Shown piece after piece: positions 14,998 through 23,004 of a stretch of 26,385 nucleotides of DNA. The stretch comes from a virus. Each line of letters starts with the position of its first letter. The first letter of the stretch is position 1. The notes below the pieces were generated by a model. That model did no database searches. It saw only the letters and a list, made by a program, of their open reading frames with translations, and was not told where the DNA came from. The position numbers were made by a program, and so were the translations under genes. The DNA lies in the IMG/VR virus record IMGVR_UViG_3300008107_000765, positions 1 through 26,385 of that record. One strand, written 5' to 3'.

Positions 14998-17900
14998 ATG
15001 ACGGTAGAGAACATAATAAATGAAATCCTTATAGAATGGGCTTATAGAGTTGATAATGGAACACCTAGCCCAAAAAACGATGAACATATTTCGGTTTTAT
15101 CTGAAGTATTAAGCGAAATGGGTTTATCTGCGATTAAGGATGAATTATTACAAAACCTTAGAGAAGAAGAAACTAAATACAAAAATCCAGCACTAAATAA
15201 AATTGTTAAATACAAAAGTAAAGATGGTGAGGATAAAGAAGGTGTAGTTGGAAATCTTTTAAGATTGAAAAGAGGAACACCTGGTAGAGAAGCAGCTGAA
15301 AAAACCTTACCACCTGAAGGAACTCCGGAAAGAGATAGTATGGATAATGAGTTAGGTTCTCAGAAAAAAGGTACAACTCAAGCTCAAAAACCTTCAGCTG
15401 AAAAACCAGCAGCAGATGCTGATACAAAAGCAGCACAATCTAAGATGTTTACTGATGACCCTGCTGCAAAAGCATCGGTTGAAAAGGAAAAAGATACAAT
15501 GGATAAGATAGCTAAAGCAGATGCTGAAGCTGATTCTGAAAATTCATTTGTAAATAAATTAAAAAACAAATTAAAGAGTTGGGGTAGTGAAGAGAAAAAA
15601 TTCTTCCAAAATGGTGAACATAAGCCAGGTTCTGAAACCCGTAGAACATTAGGTGAAGCTATTAAAGATAAAGCAAAATCAGTTGGTATAAAGATAGCAA
15701 CAACCGCAGTATTTGGTGCTGCTATGGGTGGATTATCACATGGAGCCGCTTACTTTGCTAAACACGTTGCCGTAGAATTTATACCACACGTTGTTGGTGA
15801 AACACTTTTAAAAGGAGTTGGTAGAGCAGCAATATTTGCCGATGCAGATGGTGAAGCGGAAACTGAAGCAAATATGATAAAGTTTGCTGAAATGATTGCA
15901 GATGGTATTGAAAATATGGAGATGTCTCCTGAAGATTTAGAAAAAATTGTAGATGGTTGGAATACTCATAAAGCTGGGATTGTTTATGAATCAATTGAAG
16001 AAGCTGATGGGAAACAATTTGTAAATCCAGTTTTAAATAAAGTTATAAAATATAAAAACGCCAAAGGTGAAGATGCTGAAGGTTTAATTGGAAATTTATT
16101 AAGATTACCAAAAGAACACCCTGGTAGACAGGCGGCAGAAAGACAATTACCACCGGAGGGAAGTCAAGAAAGAGACCAATTAAATAAAGATTTGGGTTCG
16201 GAGAAAGATGGTAAAGAACAACCATCTGCGGAAACACAACCACAAGCCCAACAACCTGAGCCGCAGCAGACTAAGAGTATGTATTCTGATGACCCTGCTA
16301 TGAAGGCTATGTTGGATAAGGAAAAGGAAGTGATGGCTAAATTAGCAAAAGTTGATGAACCAACAACTCCTACCAAAACAACCGAACCAACTGATAAGAG
16401 TGGATTCCAACCAATAGATGCGGCAGATGTACAATCTGAAATACCACAAGCTGATACAGACGCTTTTAGTGGTTTTTCAACAATTGATACAATTTCAGCT
16501 GAACAAATGAAATCAATATCAATGAAAATTGATGATTTGGCTAGAATGGCTGATGAGGCTAAAGCTAAAGGTTTAAACGCACCTAATTTTAATTTGTGTA
16601 AAATAACTGTACCTGGTACAAATTTATATTGTGATAATAATTTAGGTATCCCAAGAGAAGAGATGCCACAATTCAAAGGTAAACCTCAAGCCGGCTCTAA
16701 AGCAGAAAGTATGCCAAAGGATGCTAGTGGTGAAGTTGATACCGAACCGGTGTTTAGAGAAATGTTGGCAAAGAAAGGTATAAAAGTAGTTGATACTGAA
16801 GTACCATCAGATGCTCTTAAAGCAACTCAATCGGAATTGGTTGGTGCTAAAGTAGCTGGTATGACCAAAGCATTAGAAAAAGACCCAGAACATCCAAAAA
16901 TTACTGCTCCAATTTATGTAAGTAGAGATGGATATGTAATAGATGGACATCATCGTTGGGCAGCAATGACATCTAAAGCAATTAAAGATGGTACTCCAAC
17001 AAATATGAAAGTTAGAGTCATTGATATGGATGCTAAAGATATTATACCAATGGCAAATAAATTTGCTGAAGAAATTGGAGTAGCAGCTAAGAAAGCAGAT
17101 GCTAACGCTGAAGCACCTACATTACCAAAAGATTTACAACCAAAAGTAACCGATGATAAAAAAGGTGAAACCGCACAAACTGCAAGTGGTAAAAGATTAT
17201 ATAGTTTAGGTGGAGGATATTATTCAGATAAGCCGGGTGGTGAGGCAAAATATATTAGAACCGAATCAGTATTAGAAAAAGCATTAGTTCAAGAAGATGT
17301 TCAATCATTATTCCTATTGTTTGAAGAAACTTTAAGTGGTGTAACTGGTAAGGGTGAACGAATCACAGTAAAAGTTCTTCCACAAAAAGCAGTTAAAACT
17401 GCAACTGCTCAAGCTAAAAAAGTAGCTGGGGCTGGAAAGGAAGAAATAAGTAAAAAGTTTAGTAACCAAACTATAAAGAAGGAAGTAGAAAAATTAAATA
17501 CTATGGATTCTTTGGTTGTTAGTTCTGATAAAGAAACCAAAACCAGAGTAAACATTCTAAAAAAGAATTGGTTAAAATACCTAAATGCTGATACTAAAGA
17601 GAAAAAAATAGAAGCCCTTAAAGAAATGGCTGAATATAATTTGATTGAAGGGCATGCTGGTGGTAAAAAGATATATCTTTCGGCAAATACAACATTACCA
17701 TATAAACACTTAACTGGTGGGGCTGGTACAACTGTAACCGAAGAAATGAATCAGTTAATTATAGATGCTGGTATTGATGTACCATTGAGAGGTGGTGCAA
17801 AGGATAGGGCTTTGGCTGATATGAGTGGAAAGCATAATGAAGCTGGTGTTGTATCTTACATATTCTCATCAAAAGAAAACAAAGATGCTTATGCAGCTAC

Positions 17901-18651
17901 TCAAAAAAGTTTTAAAGAATTAGGTGGAGATGAACCTAAGTTTGATAAAATCAATAAAAAAGCAGCTGAAAGTATTAAAGAATTATTACCAAAAGGTTCT
18001 AAAATAACTGGGGCTCAGCAAGTTGGTGGTGTTGGTAAAACAGCCTTAATGAAATTGGGTATTGACCCTAAAGTAGACCCAACTGATTTGGTGGTACATT
18101 ATACTAACCCAAGTGGTAAGCAGGATATTATGAAAGTATCTGCTAAAACATATTCTGACCCTAAAAATATAACAATGAAAAATTCCGGCGTTACAAATGC
18201 TGGTGAAGTTTATTTAGGGAGTATTGGAAAGTCCGTAGATGACCAAGTTTCTCTTTGGAGAAAGAAATATGCTTGGAATGATTCAATGACAGAAGAACAA
18301 AAAGCAGAAAAAAAGAAAAACCTAAAACAGGAATACCTTTCAGCTTTTAGTAAGAAAATGGTAGAATTAAGTAAAACCGAACAAGGACAAAAACAACTTA
18401 CCAAAATGTGGAAAGATGTTCATGGTTGTGGTAAGAATGTATATACTCAAATTATTAACAAAAATACTGGAGAGGTTGAAGTAAAATCACCTGATTATTA
18501 TTGTAATCCAAAACCACCATATGAAATTAAATATGATGGTGTTAAATTGGTTATCAATATGGGAGGACAAGATAATACGTTTATTCAAATCGATATGAAA
18601 ACGGAAGATAAGGGTTCGCCAAAATTACTATTTAGACACAGAACCAAATAA
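14998..18651 (+). CDS. 1217-residue multidomain protein: repeats, ParB-like motif, possible nuclease-like C-terminus
   Basis: The longest gene in the window; I do not recognise it as a whole. Visible order: a ~50-residue N-terminal module (EILIEWAYRVDNGTPSPKND); repeat 1 (about residues 63-125) and an MFTDDPA motif (150); a Lys/Glu-rich region; a hydrophobic Gly/Ala segment (about 230-280); repeat 2 (343-405) and MYSDDPA (428); a Pro/Gln/Thr linker; then a ParB/sulfiredoxin-like core, SRDGYVIDGHHRWAAM (642-657); a second linker; and a folded C-terminal ~400 residues. There, HNEAG (946-950), PTDLVVHY (1028-1035) and KVSAKTY (1046-1052) are spaced like the acid, Asp and (E/S)xK of PD-(D/E)xK nucleases, which is tentative. 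A virion-internal or ejected DNA-acting protein is a plausible guess. It follows the nuclease gene by 6 bases, presumably in one operon. Confidence 0.8.
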   Translation: MTVENIINEILIEWAYRVDNGTPSPKNDEHISVLSEVLSEMGLSAIKDELLQNLREEETKYKNPALNKIVKYKSKDGEDKEGVVGNLLRLKRGTPGREAAEKTLPPEGTPERDSMDNELGSQKKGTTQAQKPSAEKPAADADTKAAQSKMFTDDPAAKASVEKEKDTMDKIAKADAEADSENSFVNKLKNKLKSWGSEEKKFFQNGEHKPGSETRRTLGEAIKDKAKSVGIKIATTAVFGAAMGGLSHGAAYFAKHVAVEFIPHVVGETLLKGVGRAAIFADADGEAETEANMIKFAEMIADGIENMEMSPEDLEKIVDGWNTHKAGIVYESIEEADGKQFVNPVLNKVIKYKNAKGEDAEGLIGNLLRLPKEHPGRQAAERQLPPEGSQERDQLNKDLGSEKDGKEQPSAETQPQAQQPEPQQTKSMYSDDPAMKAMLDKEKEVMAKLAKVDEPTTPTKTTEPTDKSGFQPIDAADVQSEIPQADTDAFSGFSTIDTISAEQMKSISMKIDDLARMADEAKAKGLNAPNFNLCKITVPGTNLYCDNNLGIPREEMPQFKGKPQAGSKAESMPKDASGEVDTEPVFREMLAKKGIKVVDTEVPSDALKATQSELVGAKVAGMTKALEKDPEHPKITAPIYVSRDGYVIDGHHRWAAMTSKAIKDGTPTNMKVRVIDMDAKDIIPMANKFAEEIGVAAKKADANAEAPTLPKDLQPKVTDDKKGETAQTASGKRLYSLGGGYYSDKPGGEAKYIRTESVLEKALVQEDVQSLFLLFEETLSGVTGKGERITVKVLPQKAVKTATAQAKKVAGAGKEEISKKFSNQTIKKEVEKLNTMDSLVVSSDKETKTRVNILKKNWLKYLNADTKEKKIEALKEMAEYNLIEGHAGGKKIYLSANTTLPYKHLTGGAGTTVTEEMNQLIIDAGIDVPLRGGAKDRALADMSGKHNEAGVVSYIFSSKENKDAYAATQKSFKELGGDEPKFDKINKKAAESIKELLPKGSKITGAQQVGGVGKTALMKLGIDPKVDPTDLVVHYTNPSGKQDIMKVSAKTYSDPKNITMKNSGVTNAGEVYLGSIGKSVDDQVSLWRKKYAWNDSMTEEQKAEKKKNLKQEYLSAFSKKMVELSKTEQGQKQLTKMWKDVHGCGKNVYTQIINKNTGEVEVKSPDYYCNPKPPYEIKYDGVKLVINMGGQDNTFIQIDMKTEDKGSPKLLFRHRTK
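15184..15372 (+). repeat. Tandem-type protein repeat copy 1 in 1217-residue protein
   Basis: Encodes NPALNKIVKYKSKDGEDKEG, then GNLLRLKRGTPGREAAEKTL, then PPEGTPERDSMDNELGS. About 30 bases later comes MFTDDPA. Copy 2 begins exactly 840 bases (280 codons) downstream and has the same anchors. Confidence 0.9.
16024..16215 (+). repeat. Tandem-type protein repeat copy 2 in 1217-residue protein
   Basis: Encodes NPVLNKVIKYKNAKGEDAEG, GNLLRLPKEHPGRQAAERQL and PPEGSQERDQLNKDLGS, followed by MYSDDPA as in copy 1. Roughly two thirds of residues agree with copy 1, so the whole ~90-residue unit was duplicated within the gene. Confidence 0.9.
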
Positions 18652-18684
18652 ATTAGTAGTAAAAACTCCTTTCTATTAATTTTT

Positions 18685-18693
18685 AATATTTAT
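18685..18693 (+). promoter_or_regulatory. Putative phage promoter box TATTTATA
   Basis: AATATTTATA ends 20 bases before the ATG at 18714. It is a copy of the recurrent TATTTAT[A/T] motif; here it is followed by an SD-like AGAGGAG. Confidence 0.45.
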
Positions 18694-18713
18694 AATCAAA
18701 ATAGAGGAGATTG

Positions 18714-19118
18714 ATGAAAACCCAGTTATTATGTACTTTTACAACAAAGTCAGAACTTCAGAATACTCTTCAACAAATTAGAGAAATTTACCACATTGTA
18801 TATAACTATATTTATGTGTTGCAAAATAAATCTAATTTAGAAGAACTATTCATAACATACAATATTGATACGGCTTTTCAGCCGGAAACTCCATTGGAGA
18901 ATACCATTCTAATTCATAGAAAAAAGGAATCTAATACCTTATACACTATTAATGCTCTTAACGAATTGGTTAAAGAAGAAAATGGTGGAGTTTTAGACAC
19001 ATCTTTTGTGCTAAATTGGCAAAAATTTAAAAACTGTATTATCCTTACTAACGCTGAGGGTACTAAAAAAATTCAAACTAGAATTTTTGAAGTAATATCA
19101 TTTGGTGAGGAACAATAA
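18714..19118 (+). CDS. Small conserved-looking protein of unknown function
   Basis: A 134-residue protein. I prefer ATG 18714 to the in-frame TTG 18711 because AGAGGAG, one of the clearest SD-like sites in the window, is spaced 5-6 bases upstream of the ATG. The sequence has a KTQLLCTFTTKSELQNTLQQ start, a YIYVLQNKSNLEELFITYN strand-turn, then HRKKESNTLYTINALNELVK, and a C-terminal KFKNCIILTNAEGTKKIQTR. I have the impression that similar short proteins occur in other T4-like phages, with no known function. It lies between the 1217-residue protein and the endolysin and has a promoter-like box of its own. No membrane segment or catalytic motif is visible. Confidence 0.75.
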   Translation: MKTQLLCTFTTKSELQNTLQQIREIYHIVYNYIYVLQNKSNLEELFITYNIDTAFQPETPLENTILIHRKKESNTLYTINALNELVKEENGGVLDTSFVLNWQKFKNCIILTNAEGTKKIQTRIFEVISFGEEQ

Positions 19119-19178
19119 TTTTATGGTTATACGTTTTTAATAAAGTTATACAATTCGGATTAATTAAAAATAAAAATC

Positions 19179-20009
19179 ATGCTACTAAAAAGAGGTGACA
19201 ACAACGAAAACGTTAGATTGATGCAAGAAAAATTGGGTATCAGTCCAGCCGTTACTACTTTCGGACCTAAAACCGAAGAAGCTGTTAAGGCTTTTCAAAC
19301 AAAAAATGGATTAACACCAGATGGTATTGTAGGTGACAGTACTTGGGCTAAGATTATGGGAAATTCAGTACCGGCTCCAGCACCTGTTGTAATACAACCT
19401 GTTGGTGGATTAAAATTGGACAAGTTAAAAGGACATGTTCCTGATGCGGTAATTGCTATGATTCCAGACACCGCTGCTAAATTTGAAATTAATACTCCAT
19501 TGAGATTAGCACATTTCTTAGCACAATGCGGACATGAGAGTGGTGGGTTCAGAGCAACTCAAGAAAATTTAAATTATTCTGCAAAAGGTTTGATGGGTAT
19601 TTTCAAAAAGTATTTCCCAAGCGAATCTTTAGCTAAACAATATGAAAGAAAACCTGAAATGATTGCAAGTAGAGTTTATGCGGATAGAATGGGTAATGGA
19701 AATGAAGCATCTAAGGAAGGCTACAAATTCAGAGGCCGTGGATATATCCAATTAACAGGTAAACAAAACTATACCGCATTTGGTAAAGCAATTGGTGAAG
19801 ATATGACAGTTAACCCTGATAAAGTAGCATCTCATTACGCTTTACTTTCAGCAGCTTGGTTCTTCTCTAAAAACGGATTACATAAGATGGCAGATGGTGG
19901 AGCATCAGATGCTGTGGTTACTTCAATTACTAAAAGAGTAAATGGTGGTACAATTGGTTTAGCTGATAGAATTAAGCACTTTAAAGAGTACTATCAATTA
20001 CTTGCGTAA
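19179..20009 (+). CDS. Endolysin: peptidoglycan-binding domain plus GH19 muramidase/chitinase-like domain
   Basis: A 276-residue protein with two modules. Residues 1-60 form a PG_binding_1 domain: NENVRLMQEKLG, then GPKTEEAVKAFQTKNGLTPD, GIVGDSTWAKI. A short Pro/Ala linker follows (61-80). Residues about 85-276 form a glycoside hydrolase family 19 domain: FLAQCGHESGGF (catalytic Glu120 probable), ATQENLNYSAKGL (second acid Glu129 probable), FRGRGYIQLTGKQNY (185-199) and a late SITKRVNGG. It cleaves the glycan strands of peptidoglycan at the end of infection. There is no signal peptide, so a holin or equivalent must let it cross the membrane. It is the first gene of a three-gene lysis cassette; the next gene begins 12 bases after its stop. 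Confidence 0.93.
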   Translation: MLLKRGDNNENVRLMQEKLGISPAVTTFGPKTEEAVKAFQTKNGLTPDGIVGDSTWAKIMGNSVPAPAPVVIQPVGGLKLDKLKGHVPDAVIAMIPDTAAKFEINTPLRLAHFLAQCGHESGGFRATQENLNYSAKGLMGIFKKYFPSESLAKQYERKPEMIASRVYADRMGNGNEASKEGYKFRGRGYIQLTGKQNYTAFGKAIGEDMTVNPDKVASHYALLSAAWFFSKNGLHKMADGGASDAVVTSITKRVNGGTIGLADRIKHFKEYYQLLA

Positions 20010-20021
20010 TAAGAAATTATA

Positions 20022-20621
20022 ATGGCAAAGTACACAAAAGAACAAATTGAAAAAGCAGTAAAAGCAAAAGGATATGCTTGGTTTGATGATACTTCAAACA
20101 AAGGATATGACTTAAACATTATTGGTGTTAGAAATTCTTCAACTGGTAAAGCAGTAACTAACGCATTTGATGATGTTATTACTTTATCTTACAAAGAAAA
20201 CGGAAATTGGGTTTACAAAGAGTGGATGAACACAACAGACCCTGGAACAAAAGGTGTGAAGGAATATCACAACGCAGCTGGTGTAGCAAGATTAGTTCCG
20301 GGTCAATATAGAGGTTCACACACCATAGGTCTACATCAGGGTAAGTACGAAGCACTAAAACAACAAAAACCTGTTAAAGTGTATCGTGATGCAAATAAAG
20401 ATATGACTTATGATGAAAGTAAAATTCAAGAAGGAATATTTGGAATTAACATTCATAAAGCTGGTAAAGATTCTACATATGTAGAGAATTGGTCAGAAGG
20501 CTGTCAGGTTTTTAAAAGAGAAGCTGACTTCAATGAATTTATGACTATTTGCAAAAAGGCAGCTACTGTTTGGGGAGCATCGTTTACATATACTTTGATT
20601 GAATCGAAGGATATTGTATAA
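20022..20621 (+). CDS. L,D-transpeptidase-like (YkuD-related) protein, lysis-associated
   Basis: A 199-residue protein. The motif GINIHKAG (His145) followed by WSEGCQVF (Ser158-Glu-Gly-Cys161) resembles the active site of L,D-transpeptidase/YkuD folds, H-x(n)-S-x-G-C, in which Cys and His act on the stem peptides of peptidoglycan. In phages such proteins are annotated variously as peptidase or transpeptidase. Here it stands directly after an endolysin and before a small membrane protein, so a cell-wall role at lysis is probable; crosslink cleavage is the likeliest. The Arg that normally follows Cys in YkuD (GCIR) is Gln-Val here, which makes classical transpeptidase activity uncertain. There is no signal peptide. 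The ATG at 20022 is 12 bases after the upstream stop. Confidence 0.65.
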   Translation: MAKYTKEQIEKAVKAKGYAWFDDTSNKGYDLNIIGVRNSSTGKAVTNAFDDVITLSYKENGNWVYKEWMNTTDPGTKGVKEYHNAAGVARLVPGQYRGSHTIGLHQGKYEALKQQKPVKVYRDANKDMTYDESKIQEGIFGINIHKAGKDSTYVENWSEGCQVFKREADFNEFMTICKKAATVWGASFTYTLIESKDIV

Positions 20622-20764
20622 TGAGGACTAAGCGTGATTCTATTTTAGAACACATAGTAGTACCTTTGGTAATTGTTATGATAATTTTAGCATTTGCTTA
20701 TATAGCAGGACATGTGAAAATATCATACTCAACTAAAAAGACAGAACGTTATGAAGCGTACTAA
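20621..20764 (+). CDS. 47-residue single-pass membrane protein, holin candidate
   Basis: The ATG overlaps the preceding stop by one base (TAATG), a coupling typical of operons. The product begins MRTKRDSILEH, then has a hydrophobic stretch of about 20 residues (IVVPLVIVMIILAFAYIAG), then a basic, Tyr-rich tail of 16 residues. One membrane segment with a charged cytoplasmic end fits a small holin, or an i-spanin-like protein. Placed third in the lysis cassette and closed by a terminator at 20797, it is the only membrane-protein candidate to release or assist the endolysin here. The family is not recognised; the function is inferred from position and topology. Confidence 0.7.
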   Translation: MRTKRDSILEHIVVPLVIVMIILAFAYIAGHVKISYSTKKTERYEAY

Positions 20765-20796
20765 TAGTTTTTTTAAAATAATAAGAATGTGATAAG

Positions 20797-20823
20797 AAAG
20801 GGAGAGAAATCTCCCTTTTTTAT
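20797..20823 (+). terminator. Rho-independent terminator ending the lysis cassette
   Basis: A 9-bp perfect stem (AAAGGGAGA at 20797-20805 with TCTCCCTTT at 20810-20818), a GAAA tetraloop and a T tract. Directly downstream lie two host-type promoters. Confidence 0.93.
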
Positions 20824-20854
20824 TTGGTAGTATCAGATATTTTTCGTATATTTG
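20823..20854 (+). promoter_or_regulatory. Bacteroidota-type promoter, distal of two for gp32
   Basis: TTTG at 20823-20826, 20-base spacer, TATATTTG at 20847-20854, preceded by TTCG. It is about 79 bases upstream of an almost identical promoter; together they give the recombination/replication operon two starts. Confidence 0.8.
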
Positions 20855-20901
20855 ATGAAATCTATCCAAAAAATGTATGGATGAAAATATTTGAAAAAAG
20901 A

Positions 20902-20933
20902 TTTGGAAAGCTCAAATTTTATTCGTATATTTG
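20902..20933 (+). promoter_or_regulatory. Bacteroidota-type promoter, proximal of two for gp32
   Basis: TTTG at 20902-20905, 20-base spacer, TATATTTG at 20926-20933, preceded by TTCG. Transcription would start near 20940, giving gp32 a leader of about 89 bases. Confidence 0.85.
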
Positions 20934-20943
20934 TAATCTGATT

Positions 20944-20951
20944 ATATTTAT
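20944..20951 (+). promoter_or_regulatory. Putative phage promoter box TATTTATA in gp32 leader
   Basis: A copy of the recurrent TATTTAT[A/T] motif, here 77 bases before the gene and farther out than elsewhere. It would give gp32 a late start in addition to its two host-type promoters, or it may be chance in AT-rich DNA. Confidence 0.3.
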
Positions 20952-20961
20952 ATATGATAGG

Positions 20962-21028
20962 GGTGTAGGAAAGACACCATAATAAAACCATAAAACTTAA
21001 ACAAATTAAACTTTAAAACGTAAACAAA
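20962..21028 (+). promoter_or_regulatory. gp32 leader: small hairpin and G-poor unstructured tract
   Basis: GGTGT (20962-20966) pairs with ACACC (20974-20978). The ~50 bases that follow up to the ATG are nearly all A, T and C with almost no G, so they should stay single-stranded. T4 gp32 is known to bind an unstructured region next to a folded element in its own mRNA to repress translation. The similarity in layout suggests the same control here; it is not proven. Confidence 0.4.
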
Positions 21029-21859
21029 ATGGCTATTAATTTAGATGCAATCAAGAGCAGACTTAACAAACTGCAAAACACCCAAAGAAAAACTGTAGAA
21101 CTTTGGAAACCAGCACCGGGAAAACATCAAATCAGATTAGTTCCCTACAAGTTCAACAAAGAGAATCCTTTTATTGAACTTTTCTTTCACTACAACATTA
21201 ACAACAAAACTTACTTATCTCCAATGAGTTTTGGTAGACCTGACCCAATCGTTGAGTTTGCCGATAAACTTAAAAGAATGGGTGATAAGGAAGATTGGAA
21301 AGCAGCAAAACGTATGGAGCCGAAACTTCGCACATTCGTACCAGTATTGGTAAGAGGTGAAGAAGGTGAAGGTGTACGTTTCTGGGGCTTTGGAAAAACT
21401 GTATATCAAGAAATTCTTGGTTATATGGCTGACCCAGACTATGGTGATATCACCGACCAAAATGATGGTAGAGATATCGTTGTAGAAGTTGTATCTGCAG
21501 AAGATAGTGGTACATCATATCCTGTAACAACTATCCGTGTGAAACCAAAAGAAACTCCACTTGCTGAAAACAAAGAAGATGTGGAGAAATTTCTTAACTC
21601 TCAAGTAGAAATTACTGACCTTTACCAAGAACTTACTTACGCTGAATTAAAGAGTGTATTGGAAGGCTGGCTAAACCCATCAGCACAATCAGACGATGAA
21701 AAATCAGTATCAACTGAAACTCTTTCATCAACTGCATCCGATGATGATGATGAGGCACCTTTTGACACAACTCCAGCTCCAAAAGCTGAAGCTAAGAAAG
21801 AAGAAGCAAAGAAATTAGATGATGTTGCTTCAGCTTTCGATGACCTTTTTAATTCATAA
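21029..21859 (+). CDS. Single-stranded DNA-binding protein, gp32-like
   Basis: A 276-residue protein of the T4 gp32 type; T4 gp32 has 301. It coats ssDNA during replication and recombination and works with UvsX. The N-terminal basic segment (LDAIKSRLNKLQNTQRKTVE) corresponds to the cooperativity domain. The core (PGKHQIRLVPYKF, GVRFWGFGKTVYQEIL, GRDIVVEVV) is the OB-fold region. The C-terminus is Ser/Asp-rich and acidic, ending in DDVASAFDDLFNS, typical of the protein-contact tail. No Cys is present, so the zinc site of T4 gp32 is missing. It starts an operon with uvsX (15 bases apart) under two host-type promoters, with a leader that may allow self-repression. Confidence 0.9.
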   Translation: MAINLDAIKSRLNKLQNTQRKTVELWKPAPGKHQIRLVPYKFNKENPFIELFFHYNINNKTYLSPMSFGRPDPIVEFADKLKRMGDKEDWKAAKRMEPKLRTFVPVLVRGEEGEGVRFWGFGKTVYQEILGYMADPDYGDITDQNDGRDIVVEVVSAEDSGTSYPVTTIRVKPKETPLAENKEDVEKFLNSQVEITDLYQELTYAELKSVLEGWLNPSAQSDDEKSVSTETLSSTASDDDDEAPFDTTPAPKAEAKKEEAKKLDDVASAFDDLFNS

Positions 21860-21874
21860 AATAAGTAAGAATAT

Positions 21875-22993
21875 ATGGCAAAGAAAGAACTCGATTTAGC
21901 CGAAGTATTGGCTGAATCGCTAAACAAGCAATCCAAAGAACAAAAGGTAGCATACTTTTTGGATACTGAAGATGCTCCTACAAATGTAGAAGGTTGGATA
22001 TCAACCGGAGCATCGATGTTAGATGTGGCGATATCAAATCGACCATATGGTGGATTGCCTGTTGGTAGAATCACCGAAGTTACGGGTTTAGAGCAAAGTG
22101 GTAAGTCACTCCTATCAGCTCACCTTTTAGCTGAAACCCAAAAATTAGGTGGAGTAGCAGTTTTAATTGATACCGAAACCGCAGTAAGTAGAGAATTCTT
22201 AGATGCGATTGGTGTTGATGTATCAAAGCTACTTTATGTATCAGCAGATTCCGTAGAACAAATATTTGAGTTTATCGAAACTATCATTGAGAAAGTTAGA
22301 TTAACATCAAAAGACAAGTATGTAACGATAGTTGTAGACTCCGTTGCAGCTGCATCTACAAAAAAGGAAATGGAAGCTGATTATGATAAAGATGGTTACG
22401 CTACCGATAAGGCAATTATCATTTCCAAAGCAATGAGAAAGATTACCAATATGATTGGTAGACAAAAAATTACTTTGGTATTTACCAATCAATTAAGACA
22501 GAAAATGAACGCAATGGCATTCTCTGACCCTTGGACTACCTCTGGTGGTAAGGCACTTGCTTTCCACGCATCGGTTCGTTTGAGATTGAAGGGAATGGGT
22601 TCTATTAAAGGTAAAGATAAAAATGGTAACGAACATATTGTTGGTATTAAAGTAAGAGCACAGGTTATTAAAAACCGAATGGGACCACCACTTCGTTCCG
22701 CTGATTTCGATATCTTCTTTGATAGAGGTATTGATAACTATGGAGCATGGTTGGGTAGTTTGAAAGATAATAACTTAATCAAACAAGCAGGTGCTTGGTA
22801 CACTTACATTGATATTGAAACTGGAGAAGAGATTAAATTCCAATCAAAGGATTTTCCTGAGATTCTCCAAACTCGTGAAGATGTAAGAGACCAGATTTAC
22901 AAAAGAATTTGTGAATCGCAAATACTTCAATATAAAAACAGCTCACTTGATACTGATAACTTAATTGATAGTTCAGAAGTATTAGGTGACTAA
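21875..22993 (+). CDS. uvsX: RecA-like recombinase UvsX
   Basis: A 372-residue protein of the UvsX/RecA family; T4 UvsX has 391. The Walker A is GLEQSGKS (71-78) and the Walker B TIVVDS (151-156), followed by a Gln-type FTNQLRQKM segment (strand with the sensor). Downstream are a TSGGKALAFHASVRLRLK stretch and KNRMGPPLRSADFDIFFDRG, typical of UvsX. It forms filaments on ssDNA coated by gp32 and catalyses strand exchange for repair and recombination-dependent replication. The gene follows gp32 by 15 bases. No uvsY is evident in this window; the small gene that follows is not recognisably UvsY. Confidence 0.93.
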   Translation: MAKKELDLAEVLAESLNKQSKEQKVAYFLDTEDAPTNVEGWISTGASMLDVAISNRPYGGLPVGRITEVTGLEQSGKSLLSAHLLAETQKLGGVAVLIDTETAVSREFLDAIGVDVSKLLYVSADSVEQIFEFIETIIEKVRLTSKDKYVTIVVDSVAAASTKKEMEADYDKDGYATDKAIIISKAMRKITNMIGRQKITLVFTNQLRQKMNAMAFSDPWTTSGGKALAFHASVRLRLKGMGSIKGKDKNGNEHIVGIKVRAQVIKNRMGPPLRSADFDIFFDRGIDNYGAWLGSLKDNNLIKQAGAWYTYIDIETGEEIKFQSKDFPEILQTREDVRDQIYKRICESQILQYKNSSLDTDNLIDSSEVLGD

Positions 22994-23004
22994 AACAAAA
23001 TGTT

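Noticed and set aside
16164-16676. 170-residue minus-strand open frame in the 1217-residue gene
   Set aside because: Wholly antisense to a continuous gene with strong protein-level repeats; composition is that of a shadow frame.
19125-19152. Direct repeat GTTATAC twice before the endolysin gene
   Set aside because: A seven-base repeat in AT-rich DNA is expected by chance and lacks a partner site elsewhere.
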